This document shows, in pieces, positions 33,301-42,899 of a stretch of DNA of 64,000 nt (within the stretch, counting starts at the first letter, position 1; the number at the start of each line of letters is the position of its first letter). The translations under genes were made by a program, and so were the position numbers. The DNA is taken from the NCBI RefSeq assembly GCF_035046485.1, contig NC_085137.1, positions 250,641,233 to 250,705,232 on the forward strand, written 5' to 3'. Source of the DNA: Aedes albopictus. Its lineage: Eukaryota; Arthropoda; Insecta; Diptera; Culicidae. Under the pieces are notes generated by a model that worked only from the letters and a program-made list of their open reading frames with translations, made no database searches and was not told the origin of the DNA.

Positions 33301-33490
33301 GAGATCTGCAGTTCCACGTACCGAGCTTCCAATCGCAAGTCCATTTTCGTCGCTGTGGTCGTCGCCATTGGTATCGGTTCGCATTCTTCTCTTGTTGATT
33401 TTCCGGTGCTAGTCTTTTTTACGGCTGGCTCGCAGGGCCTGACACCAACCCACTAACCCAGGGAGCTGGGCTTACCTTCCCGGAAGCTAC
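30385..33490 (-). mobile_element. Near full-length EN-RT LINE
   Basis: Minus-strand element with a short 5' leader (GTGTCAGGCCCTGCGAGCCA, CGTAAAAAAGAC), a 1000-codon open frame and a 3' end AATAAATGAAATGAATT. The leader is shared, with changes, by the broken copy ending at 54540. It lies inside a purine-polar 12-mer array on both sides. CCTTAA is found at both junctions (near 30390 and 33497), a possible short TSD. Confidence 0.8.
30416..33418 (-). CDS. LINE endonuclease-reverse transcriptase ORF2
   Basis: The protein nicks target DNA and reverse transcribes the element's RNA at the nick. The frame is open from 33418 to the stop at 30416-30418; the first ATG is at 33223 (935 codons). Upstream of that ATG the same frame encodes GTWNCRSLN and LQEVCWTG, the first two endonuclease motifs, so true translation probably starts earlier or by a non-ATG route. 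Further endonuclease motifs are IIIGDLNAQVG, SQIDHV and SDHYLVM. RT motifs are HHLFIDFKAAYDSID, LRQGDGLSCLLFN and VCFADDMDII (near residue 673 from the ATG). VYLGSLLTADN and a C-terminal WAGHVARM follow. No RNase H is seen. No broken catalytic residue was found, so it may be recent. Clade not assigned. Confidence 0.93.
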   Translation of the reverse strand, partial: KRLAPENQQEKNANRYQWRRPQRRKWTCDWKLGTWNCRSLNFIGSTRILADILKDRGFGIVALQEVCWTGSMVRTFRGNHTIYQSCGNTRELGTAFIVMGDMQRRVIGWWPIDERMCRLRIKGRFFNISIINVHSPHSGSTDDDKDAFYAQLEREYDRCPNHDVKIIIGDLNAQVGQEEEFRPTIGKFSAHQLTNENGLRLIDFAASKNMAIRSTFFQHSLPYRYTWRSPQQTESQIDHVLIDGRHFSDIIDVRTYRGANIDSDHYLVMVKLCPKLSVINNVHYRRPPRYDLERLKQPNVATAYAQNLEAALPDEGVLDVAPLEDCWSTIKAAINNAAESTIGYVERSRRNDWFDEECRAVLEEKDAARAVMLQHGTRQNVERYRQKRKQQTRLFREKKRRLEEAECEEMELLCRSQETRKFYQKLNASRKGYVPQAEICRDKDGSLLTDKREVIERWKQHFDEHLNGEENVGTEDQGSGGNYYVGAAEDGNEPTPTLREVKDAIHQLKNNKAAGKDGIAAELIKMGPEKLATCLHQLVVKIWETEQLPEEWKEGIICPIHKKGDKLMCENFRAITILNAAYKVLSQIIFRRLSPKVNEFVGSYQAGFIDGRSTTDQIFTVRQILQKCREYQVPTHHLFIDFKAAYDSIDRTELWKIMDENSFPGKLTRLIRATMDGVQNSVRISGELSSSFESRRGLRQGDGLSCLLFNIALEGVMRRAGLNSRGTIFTKSSQFVCFADDMDIIARTFGTVVEQYTRLKREAAKVGLVVNAAKTKYMLVGGTERDRTSLGSNVTIDGDTFEVVEEFVYLGSLLTADNNVSREMRRRIISGSRAYYGLQKKLRSKKIHPRTKCTMYKTLIRPVVLYGHETWTMLEEDMQALGVFERRVLRTIFGGVQENGVWRRRMNHELAALYGEPSIQKVAKAGRIRWAGHVARMPDNNPAKLVFANHPVGTRRRGAQRARWADQVERDLASVGRDRRWRAAAANRVLRRQIVDSVLS

Positions 33491-34997
33491 GGGTTCCTTA
33501 AGTATTTCCTGAATTGCTGACATAGTTTCTGAAGGATGTCAGGGAGATATTCCTGGAGAATTTCTTAGAGAAGTTCCTGAAGAAACTCATGGGGTAATTC
33601 CTGCTGGAATTCCTCGATAAAATCCTAGATAATTCGCTGGAGGAATTCCTAGATATGTTCCTGTCATAATTGCTGGAGGAATCTCTAGAGGAGTTCTTGG
33701 AAGAAATACTGGATGAATTTCTAGAGGAATCTCCAGAGAAATTCATGAAAATTTCAATTTCTATATCTGAAAAATCCCTTGAGAAATTTCTGGAGCGGAA
33801 TTTCTGGAGGGATTCCTGGAGAAATCCTTGAAGGAATTCCTGAAGGAATCCCAGGGGGATCCTTGAAAAAATTTGTGGAGAAATCCCTGAAGAAATCCTG
33901 GGGAATCCCTGAGAAATTCCTGAAGGATTTCCAAAAAGTTCTCCTCCTGGAAAAATTTCTGAAGAAATCCTTAGAATCTTTGGAGAAACTTCTGGAGGAT
34001 TTCCTGGAGGAATCTTCGAAGGATTTCCTGGAGGAATCCATGGGAAAATCCCTGGAAAAATTCGTGCAGAAATCTCAGAGGAGTTCCTGAAGCAAATTCT
34101 GATGGAATCTCAGGAGAAATTCCTGGAGAAATGCCAATGGAATTGCTAACAAAATTTATGAAGGATGTCCTGGGGTAATTTCTGGAGGAATTCCTGGAGC
34201 AGTTCCTGGAGAAATTCCAGTATAAAATCCTGGAGGAATGCCTGGAGGAATTCTTAGAGGAATTTTTGTAGGAATTGCTGGAGGATTCCATGATGAAATT
34301 CCTGGAAGAATTTCTAGAGGAATTCTTAAAAGAATTACTGGATAAGTTTCTAGAGGAACATTCAGAGGAATTTTGGCAGAATTATATTATTCTTCTATTT
34401 CTGAAAAAAAATCCCATTAGAATTTCTGGCGGAATTTCTGGAGGAATTCCTGGAGAAATCCTCCAAGGAATCTCTGGGGGAACCCTTGAAATAATTTGTG
34501 AAGAAATCCCTGGAGGAATCTGTAGAGAAATTCCTGGAGGAATCTCTGAAAAATTACTGAAGGTATTTCTGGAGAATTTCCTGCAAGAATTTCTGAAGAA
34601 ACCCCAAGACGATTTGCTTGAAGTATACTTAGAAGAACTTCTGGAGGATTTCCTGGAGAAATCTTCGAAGGATTTTCTGGAGGAATCCGTGGGAAAATTC
34701 CTGGAGAAATTCGAGGAGAAATCCCTGAATTCCTGAAGCAATTCATGAAGGAATATCAGGAGAATTTCCTGGAAAAATGCCTGGAGGAATCCCTGAAAAA
34801 TTACTGAGGGTATTCCTGGAAGAACTTCTGAAAAAATCTCAGAAGATTTTCTGGAAAAATTCCTGGAAAAATTGCTGACATAATTTCTGAAGGATGTGCA
34901 GGGGCGATTCCTGGATGAATTCCTTGAGTAATTATGAATACATGAAGAAATTCTTGGGGCAATTTCCTGGAGGAGTTCCTGGAGATAGTCCTGGATT

Positions 34998-35213
34998 AAA
35001 AAAGACACTACACCGTCTTCAGCCAGAGGCTACACAGACTGAACATTACTAACACGAGACAACGGACAACACTCATAACACCCAGTGGCCCATTGAAGAA
35101 TGTTCCGTTTGACGAAAAGTGTTCCCCGACTGGAGCAGGAATCGAATCCGCACTTCGAGGCTTACGAAACGCCTAGACGACTGACATCGCTAACCGCACG
35201 GCCACGAAGCCCA
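34998..35213 (-). mobile_element. tRNA-derived SINE inside the 12-mer array
   Basis: On the minus strand: GGGCTTCGTGGCCGTGCGGT (A-box region), GTGCGGATTCGATTCCTGC (B box) and a body ending GTGTAGTGTCTTTTTTAA, with a T-run like a pol III terminator. The long variable-arm-like segment suggests a class II tRNA ancestor such as Ser. It differs in body from the Feilai copies. The TSD is ambiguous because the target is repetitive. Confidence 0.75.
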
Positions 35214-37299
35214 CAAACCTGGAGGATGGAGGAATGTCTGGAGGAATTTCTGGAGGTTTCCCTTTGAGAATTGCTGCAGGAATCCTCGAATAAATTCCTG
35301 AAGGAATCTTTGGAGAAATTCTTGCAATAATTACTGGATGAATTTCTTGGGGAATCTCTAGAGTAACTCTGGGAGAAATTTCTGAAAAAATCCCATGAGA
35401 AATTCCTGGAGGAATTTCTAGGGAAATTTCTGGAGCAATTTCTGGACAAATCCGCGAAGGAATCCCTGGGAGAATTCTTGGGGAAATTCGTGGAGAAATC
35501 CCTGGAAAAATCCCTGAAGATATTCCTGGAAGAATTTTTAGTGAAATTCCTAGAGGAATCCATGCCTGGAGGAAAATCTACATGAATTCTTGGAGGAATT
35601 TCTGAAAAAAAATTAGAAGGTATTTCTAGAGAAAATCCTGGATGAATTACTGACATAACTTATGATGGAATTCCTCGATTATTTCCTGGTGAAATTCCTG
35701 GAGAAATCTTGAAGTAATTCTGAAAAGGAGATCCTGGAGCAATTCATGGAAGAAATCCTGGAAGAATGCCTGCGTGGATTTCTGAAGGAATCCCAGGAGA
35801 AACTCCTGGAACAACTCCAGGGGAATTCCTGAAGGAGTTTCTGGAGGAATCCCTGAAGCAATTCCTGGAGAAATATCTGGTTGAATTGCTGAAGGAATCA
35901 CTGATAAAAATTCCTGGAGAAATCTCTGCAAGAATCCAAGGATGAATCTCTAGAAGAATGCCCGGAAAATTTCCTGGAAGAATGCCTAGGAGAATTCCTA
36001 GTGGAATTCTTGGAGGATGCCCTGAAGTAATTCCTTCAGAAATCTTTGGATGAAATCCTGTAGGAGTCTCTGGGAAAAAATCCTTAGAAGAATCCCTTGA
36101 AGATTTCTTGGATAATTTTCTGTAGGAATTCTTGGTGGAATTCTTGGAATAATCCCGGAAGCAATTATTAGAACTCCTGGAGAAATCTCTAGAGGAATAT
36201 CTGGCGGAGTTTTTGGAGGAATCTCAAGATGAAATAAATTTTTAAGAGTTATTCCTGAGAAAATTCGTGGATGGATCTCTTAAGAAATTCATTGAGGAAT
36301 ACCAGAAAAAAAAATCCTAAAGAAATCGCAGATGGAATTCTTGGAAAAATTCTGGAGGAATTCTTAGATGAGTACCTGATGAAACTCCGGAAGGAATCCC
36401 GGAAGCAATTTCAAAAGCAATTCCTAAGGGAATTCCTAAACAGTCCCTGGAGGAAGTACTGAATTATTTCCTGGAGGAGTTCCTTAAAGAATACTGAACT
36501 ATACTTAATGAATTTCTGAAGGAATCTTAAGAAGAGTTCCTGGGAGAATCTTTGTAGAAATTTTTAAAATAGGTTGTTCCAGAAAGAATCACAGAAGGTA
36601 TTCCCGTGTTAAGCCCTGCAGAAAATCTTTAAGGAATCCATGGAGGAATTCCTGGATGATATCCTAAAGAAATACCTGTAGGATTAACGGATAAATCTCT
36701 GGAAATACTCCTGGAAGAATCTCTAGAATAATTCCTGGAGGAGTTACTGGAGGAATCTCTAGAAGCATTTCTGATTGTTTAGAGGAATGCCTGCAGCAAT
36801 TCCCAGAGGAATCCCTGGAATAATTCCTGGAGGAATCTCTGAAAAAATTCGTGGAGGAATCCCTTGAGAAATTCCTGTAGGAATCCCAGGAAGAACTCCT
36901 GAAGAAATTGCAGATGGAATCCTTGAAGAAATCCTGAAGGAATTCTAAGAAGAGTTATTGGAGGAACTCCTTGAGGAATCCCGTTAGCAGTTCCTCAAGG
37001 AATCCCTGCAGAAACTCCTGAAGAAATCCAAGGAGGAAACCCGGAAGCATTTCCTAGAGGCATTCCTAAAGGAATCTCTAAGCAGTCCATGGAGGAAATA
37101 CTGGTTTAATTCCTGAAAGAATTTCAAGAGGAACTCCTTAAAAAGTGCTCCTGGAGGAATCGTTCGAGGATTTTTGTTAAATAATCCCTTGAGTTGTTCC
37201 TAAAAGAAACACAGAAGAAATTCCCCGGTGAATAACTGGAGGAATTCTTGAAGGGAAACATGGAGAAATTCCTGAAAAAAACCATGAGGAATCCAGGAA

Positions 37300-37480
37300 G
37301 CAATCCCAAGAGGAATCCCTTAGGAAATCCCAGGAAAACTTTCTTAACAAATTACTGGAAAAAATATGGAAGAATGCATGTCTACAATAATTTTTGGTCG
37401 AATTATTGTTGGACTCTTTGGATGGACTCAAAACAATTGTTTTGTACAATGTTTTAAGGAACTCCTAGATTTTTTTAGCA
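37300..37480 (-). repeat. Conserved module, inverted copy of 29.03-29.17 kb
   Basis: Reverse complement reads TTAAAACATTGTACAAAACA, GAGTCCATCCAAAGAGTCC, AACAATAATTCG and TATTGTAGACATGCATTC, matching 29030-29170 nearly base for base. A non-satellite module shared by two arrays of opposite orientation indicates that the arrays are parts of a larger dispersed unit. Confidence 0.8.
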
Positions 37481-38140
37481 AATCTCTGATAAAATTTCCT
37501 GTAAGGGCTTCTGGAAGATATTCCTGCTGAAATATTTTGAGTTATTCCAGATTGGATTATAGCTCTAGTGGAGTTCTTGAAGAAATATATGAAGGAATTC
37601 TTGAAGAAATCTCTGAAGGAACACTTGCAGAAATACTCAAAAGAATTTCTGTTGACATTCCTTTGAGAATCACTGAAGAAATTCCTGGAGGAAACCTCGA
37701 AAAAAAAAACCCTGGAACAATCACTGGGGGAATCTCTATAGATATCCCAGGATAAATTCCCGGAGGAATGTCTGGTATAACCCATAGAGGAACTCTTGAA
37801 AATTTCTCTGGGGCGATCTATGATGGAATAACTGACGGAAGCTATGGATAAAAAATCTGGAGGTATTCGTCGATGCATCCTTGCAGAAGTATCTATAAAA
37901 AATCTGAAGGAATCGTGGGAGGAATTCTTGATGCATTTCTTGGAACAAACCCTGAAACAATCACTATCGGAACCCTGCAAGATGCTCATGGATGAATTCA
38001 CGAAGGAAAAACTCCTGGAGAAGTCTCTGAATTTTCTGAAAGAATCCCTGAGGTAGTTCCAGAATAAATGCCTAAAGGATTTTTTGAAGGTGTCCTTAAA
38101 AGTATTCGTAAAGAAATCCCAGGTGTTTTGCTCTTAGCAT

Positions 38141-38600
38141 AAAGTTTTTTTTTAATTAAATACTAGTGAAAATTCGTGTTGCAGCATTACATAACTGCAC
38201 TGCATGTGGTTCTACAAAGTCCTTTCTTTTCCTTACCGGAACCGGTTCCGGCATATCTGGAAAATTTGGCATGCTGTTTGTATTCCATGAATAAACATTA
38301 CCAAATTTAGCCATTCAACCAAGCTTGTTATTTGGTAGAAAAAATCTAAGATAAGATTGATGTGGTTCTCTTGGAGAAATATTTGGCGAAATTTCCTGTG
38401 GTTCTCGAGTAAAAAAGGTATTATAATTGTGGATAAAAACCTGAATTATTAAAATAATAATTGTTTTGAGATTTTTTTTTCCGGAACTCTGAATTATTGA
38501 TAATCTTTGAATTGGCTCAATATTTAAAAAAAAATCTGGCGGCCAGGGGGGAGCCGTGCCCACCCCCCCCTGCCCCCCTCTGGCTACGCCCATGACTCCT
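38141..38600. other. Spacer between opposed arrays
   Basis: About 450 bp of mostly AT-rich sequence, ending in a G/C tract (GGGGGGAGCCGTGCCC then C-rich) and CTGGCTACGCCC, the reverse of GGGCGTAGCCAG. A 92-codon minus frame (38315-38593) crosses it without any known domain. Confidence 0.5.
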
Positions 38601-39625
38601 GCAGGTATTCCTTTAGGAACTGTTACAGGGATTCCTCAAGGAGTTCCTCCGCGAACTCTTCTTAGAATTCCTCCAGGATTTCTCCAAGAATTCCATTTGC
38701 AATTTTTTCAGGAATTCCTTCTGGGATTCCTCCCGGAATTCCTCAAGGGATTCTTCCACGAATTTCTCAAGAGATTCTAACGGGATTTATTCCTCTGGCA
38801 ATCGCTGCAGGGATTTCCCTAAAAATTCATCCAGGAATTTCTTCAGAAATGCCTCTAGAGATTCCTTCTGAAATTCTTCTACAGATTTCTCCAGGAATAT
38901 TTCCATAGACTTCTTCGTTAATCCCTACAGTCATTTCGCTGGGATATCCTTCAGGGATCTCCAAGAATTTTTACAGAGCTTAACTCGGGAATTGCTTCTG
39001 TGATTTCTTTGGAACAACTTATTTAAAAACTCCTCCAAAGATTCTCGCTGCAACTCTTCTTAAGATTTCTTCGGGGATTCCTCCTTGTATTCTTTAACGG
39101 ATTCCTCCAGGTATTAATTCAGTATTTCCTCCAGGAACTGTTAAGGGATTCCCTAAGGAATTCCACTTGAAATTGCTTCCACGGTTCCTTCTGGAGTTTC
39201 TTCTGGAACTCTTCTAAGGATTCCTCCAAAATTTTTCCAAAAGTTCCATCTGCGATTTCTTCAGGAATTATTCCTGGTATTCTTCTACAAATTCCTTAAG
39301 AAATTTATCCACGATTTTTTTTTCGGGAAAACCTCTAGGAATTTTTCCAGTTACTCTGGGAGATTACTTTTAAAATTCCTCCAGGAATTCATCTAGAGAT
39401 TCCTCCAGAAATTCTGACAGAGATACCTCCAGAGGTTTCTCCAGGCATTCCTCTGGGATATCCTCCATGAATTGCTCCAGAAATTGCGTTCGGGATTGTT
39501 CAAAGAATTTCACCTGGAATTCCTACAGAAATTTATCCAGGAATTCTTTAAAGGATTTCTCCATGGATTTTTTCCAGAGACTCGTACAGGAATTCCTCTA
39601 AAGATTTTTCCAAGTGATGATTAAC
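38601..39625 (-). repeat. 12-mer array, pyrimidine polarity
   Basis: Units such as TTCCTCCAGGAATT, the reverse of the array to the left. Together with 33491-38140 this makes a large inverted arrangement around the spacer at 38.15-38.6 kb. Confidence 0.85.
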
Positions 39626-39670
39626 CTGGGCTTGTTAGGGGAATATCTGTAAGTAAAAAGAAAATTGCGT

Positions 39671-39780
39671 TGAGTACTGTTCCTTTGAGTTCCACTAATA
39701 ATTTGCATCCTTTGACAGATACGTATTTCGACCTCAACTGTAAGGTCGTCTTCAGTGTCTTGTACTTGACTCGACTTGAC
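39671..39780 (+). repeat. Dispersed repeat, ATACGTATTTCGACC module
   Basis: CCTTTGACAGATACGTATTT, CGACCTCAACTGTAAGGTCG and TCTTCAGTGTCT recur with few changes at 42670-42735 (plus strand). The GACCTxxxxxxAAGGTC core is a partial palindrome. The family is unknown to me. Confidence 0.65.
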
Positions 39781-41160
39781 TGAGTGGAGAAATACCTCCA
39801 GCGAAAAGTATTGGAAGATAATTTAACTCATAAACGCTGGCGCAAAGCACCACACTTTCCACAATTTGAAAGCCATTAGCTATCTGTACAACTTTGCTAA
39901 GTTCTGGGGTAATGGTAAACATAATAATTTAAAATGAAATTTAATGGAAATAGGCAATAGCAATATGTATTCCACTTCGAGTGCACCTGACTGCCAGTAG
40001 AAGAAGAAACTGTAATGACTTAAAAAATCGTATTTAAGAACCTGTTTTGAACCAATGAAGTGCATCAGCATATAGACGACCTTTTCAATACTTTTTTTTG
40101 ACTTTTGCCCCCATTTCTCTGACTCAAGAGCTCCATTAGTTTGCAATTGACATATGCAAAAGAAGAGAAGTTGCACTCCATAACCTCTCCACTTGGGGCG
40201 ATGAACTCAGGCGTAAATGACTTTTACACTTTTTGCATCGTCGCATTTCTTCTGTGTGCAAGCTCCCCGGATCGACAGGCAGCCTTCTCTCCTGTGGGAA
40301 TCAGTTAAGGTTGAGCTATGCATTTTTCCCCAACCGGTCGGTCTTCGCCCACACAGTGGGCCACACGACTCACACTCAGGAGACAAGGTGACATTTGCTC
40401 CTGACTTTTTGCAGCCTCGTTAACGACCTGGGGCGCCATCCGTTCTCGTTCCCGACGAGTTCTTTAATCACCTCCATCCCACTTACCTGCCCGATCGATC
40501 ACGCCGCTTATTCCCGCACGCTTTCGAATCATTGCCAAATTGTGTGACTAAAGAGAATCGACAGGACTTCTTCGAGCTGGTGTGAGCTGAGCAAGCACCG
40601 GGGTGGAAAAGGTTGAAAATCAATATTCCAGCACCTGTCTTTCGGTGTCGGAGGCGGGTTGCGGTGGCGGGCGGCAGTAGGGACGCCAAGTCTCAAGTCT
40701 CACTCAGTTAATGGTTGTCGCTCGGTGAACAAGGCGTAGCATGGAACGAGGAGCGGCAGGAATCGTTCCAAGGCAAAGCTTTTCACGTGTTCCCCATCCT
40801 AGACTATGGGGATTGTGAATATCCACAAAACCGAGTGACGACGCACCCGAGGAGAACGGAGAAGCAGCAGAAGCACCATTTGTTCACGCTAACGTATTTT
40901 ACATAAGAAAACAACGCGGGATTCATGTTTATATAATGAACCAAACCAAGCGAAAGGAGTCGAGAAGCCAAGAATTTACAGCGCCAAGGTTGCGGGTGAA
41001 CAATTTTCAAGTGGGAAAATTATCTTGCCTACAACGACGCTGCTGCTTACGGCAAACGGCGTGATCGGTGGCAGTAATGTACCCAAGGATAGGGAAAATT
41101 TCGACATGTTCTAGTCGGACGGAAAATTGGATGTGAAATTGTTTTCGCAACAAACCAGTA
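39781..41160. other. No supported gene
   Basis: Overlapping 60-98 codon frames on both strands, no domains. 40200-41000 is more GC-balanced and non-repetitive, perhaps unique host DNA. Confidence 0.45.
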
Positions 41161-41165
41161 GCAAG

Positions 41166-41331
41166 GCGCCGTCCACAAATTACGTAACGCTCTAGGGGGA
41201 GGGGGGGAGTACAGCCGAGTGTTACGGCCCATACAAAAATTTTAGGGTTTTCATACAAAAAAGCGTTACGGAGGGGGGAGGGGGGGTCAAAAATTGTCGA
41301 TTTTAGCGTTACGTAATAAATGGATGCTGCC
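41166..41331. mobile_element. ~165-bp MITE, ATTACGTAACGCT ends, G-rich core
   Basis: The left end GTCCACAAATTACGTAACGC and the right end, reversed, ATCCATTTATTACGTAACGC are inverted. The interior has two G-rich runs (GGGGGAGGGGGGGAG). The TSD was not resolved. Confidence 0.65.
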
Positions 41332-42650
41332 CAATGTATTCAAAAGGATGTTCGGAGAATGTCTACACTACTACTGGAGGCAGTTTATATTGTCAGGACT
41401 GTGTATTATTTGGGCACGAGTGCCAACCGTAGTGGATTGTTTGTCCAATTTTCTCAACTATTTATCCAGTCAAGTTTACCACAAACTGCTGCGAACAATT
41501 TCACTAAGCGGCTGTGGTCTTTTGACAAAATTATTCATACTCGTTAAAGTCATAAACTTTTTGGAATCACAGATAAAACACTTAAAAAATATTTTTTCTT
41601 AAAAAAATCAAAAAACATCTTCAATTTCTCATTGATAGATTCCGCCGACCAGATGATCACGTTCGATATGTCAAGACTAACTTACTAACTTTCAGTTCTA
41701 CACAGTATATTCCTAGTGGTGCAGTGCCATCACTATTAATATACAAAATAGCCCCAATACCGGCAATGTTTACTCTTTAAACACAATAGCTGACTATCTC
41801 TGTATCACATACAAACTCATTAGTGATGAAAGCATTAACATGTAGGTAACTACCACCAGGTTCATACTTTCAATAGCAACCCAACGTACGTTATCGTCAC
41901 TCGGATGCAGAAATTATGACACTCATTTGTGAATGACCATCATCATTTTTGGTCCGGATAAGGATCAACTTGTAGTAAATGACTGTCCACACTAGTGAGT
42001 AATTGTAATGTGTTGATAAAGTATCGTCATTAACCCGTTAACGCCCAAGGTGTCTCACAATTTTAATCTCCAAATAAATTTGTTATCAAAGGTCAAGTTT
42101 CATTAAAATAAGCATGATTTGATGAAAAAATGGAAGTCTATGGTGTAGTTCCAAAAAAATTCTTCATTGTAGGTCTTCAATGTCTGATAATTTTCTCGAA
42201 TACTATTTCAGCCCAACTTCTACGCTATTGTTATATTCTGATCCGTATAGATACAATACAGCTCTAAACAAGTGAGAGAGATGATAACCACTCAAAAAGA
42301 ATAGAAAAATGATTTATAAATTGGTACAGAAATATAACCCGATAAACGCCGCCTAAAAGTATGCAATGCATGATTCTTGTAATATTTTTTTATGTAATTA
42401 TGTAATTATTATTTTTTATAATAATTTTATGTAATTTCGACTGTTGAACACTGCCAACATTTCTCATTTTTAAACAAATCAAACAAAGAGAGCTCACAAT
42501 GTGTGGCATAAGCAAACGTTAAAATGCTGTAGAAGTTAGATTTTACAGATAATGATTTCTAATAAAGTAATTGAGTTGTTCCTTCAGCACCCCACAAACT
42601 CTCTTAACGTACTCACCATACGTAAACTTTTCAGAAGTTTTCCATAGAAA
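41332..42650. other. No supported gene
   Basis: AT-rich. The 102- and 75-codon frames at 41294-41602 overlap each other and the MITE end. A TTATGTAATTA-rich patch lies near 42390-42440. No recognised element. Confidence 0.45.
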
Positions 42651-42654
42651 ATCG

Positions 42655-42740
42655 TACTGTTCCATTTAATTTGTATCCTTTGACAAATACGTATTTCGAC
42701 CTCAATTATAAGGTCGTCTTCGGTGTCTCATATTTACAAG
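42655..42740 (+). repeat. Dispersed repeat, second copy of ATACGTATTTCGACC module
   Basis: ATCCTTTGACAAATACGTAT followed by TTCGACCTCAATTATAAGGT and CGTCTTCGGTGTCT matches 39708-39762. It lies about 100 bp beyond the 3' end of the CR1-like LINE. Confidence 0.65.
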
Positions 42741-42899
42741 TATTCCACTAACACGCCCAGGTTCATCATAATTCCATGTTTTGATATAAAATTTCAACCA
42801 AATATACTCGACACGGCTTCTCCACTTATGTTTGTACTTTTTTATTTTTTTTATTTATTTATTTACTAGTCTTCGAATACATCGTACAGACAGTTAATA

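Larger units (their letters stand above)
33491..38140 (+). repeat. Long 12-mer array, purine polarity (4.6 kb)
   Basis: This is the largest array: hundreds of units around GGAATTCCTGGAGAAATC. The minus strand gives a 208-codon frame (34382-35008), and many others exist on both strands; all are repeat translations. It is interrupted by a SINE (34998-35213) and contains the inverted copy of the 29.03-29.17 kb module at about 37300-37480. Units become more diverged after 36.5 kb. Confidence 0.88.

Noticed and set aside
30390..33503. CCTTAA as a firm TSD for the EN-RT LINE
   Set aside because: It is only 6 bp in a repetitive target; kept as a possibility only.
34382..35008. 208-codon open frame and many similar ones in 29-39.6 kb
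   Set aside because: They are translations of the 12-mer array. Open frames exist on both strands at the same place, and residues follow a 4-residue period set by the DNA repeat.
35130..35213. tRNA gene on the minus strand
   Set aside because: A and B boxes are present, but the tRNA-like part continues into a SINE body with a terminator-like T-run. It is a SINE.
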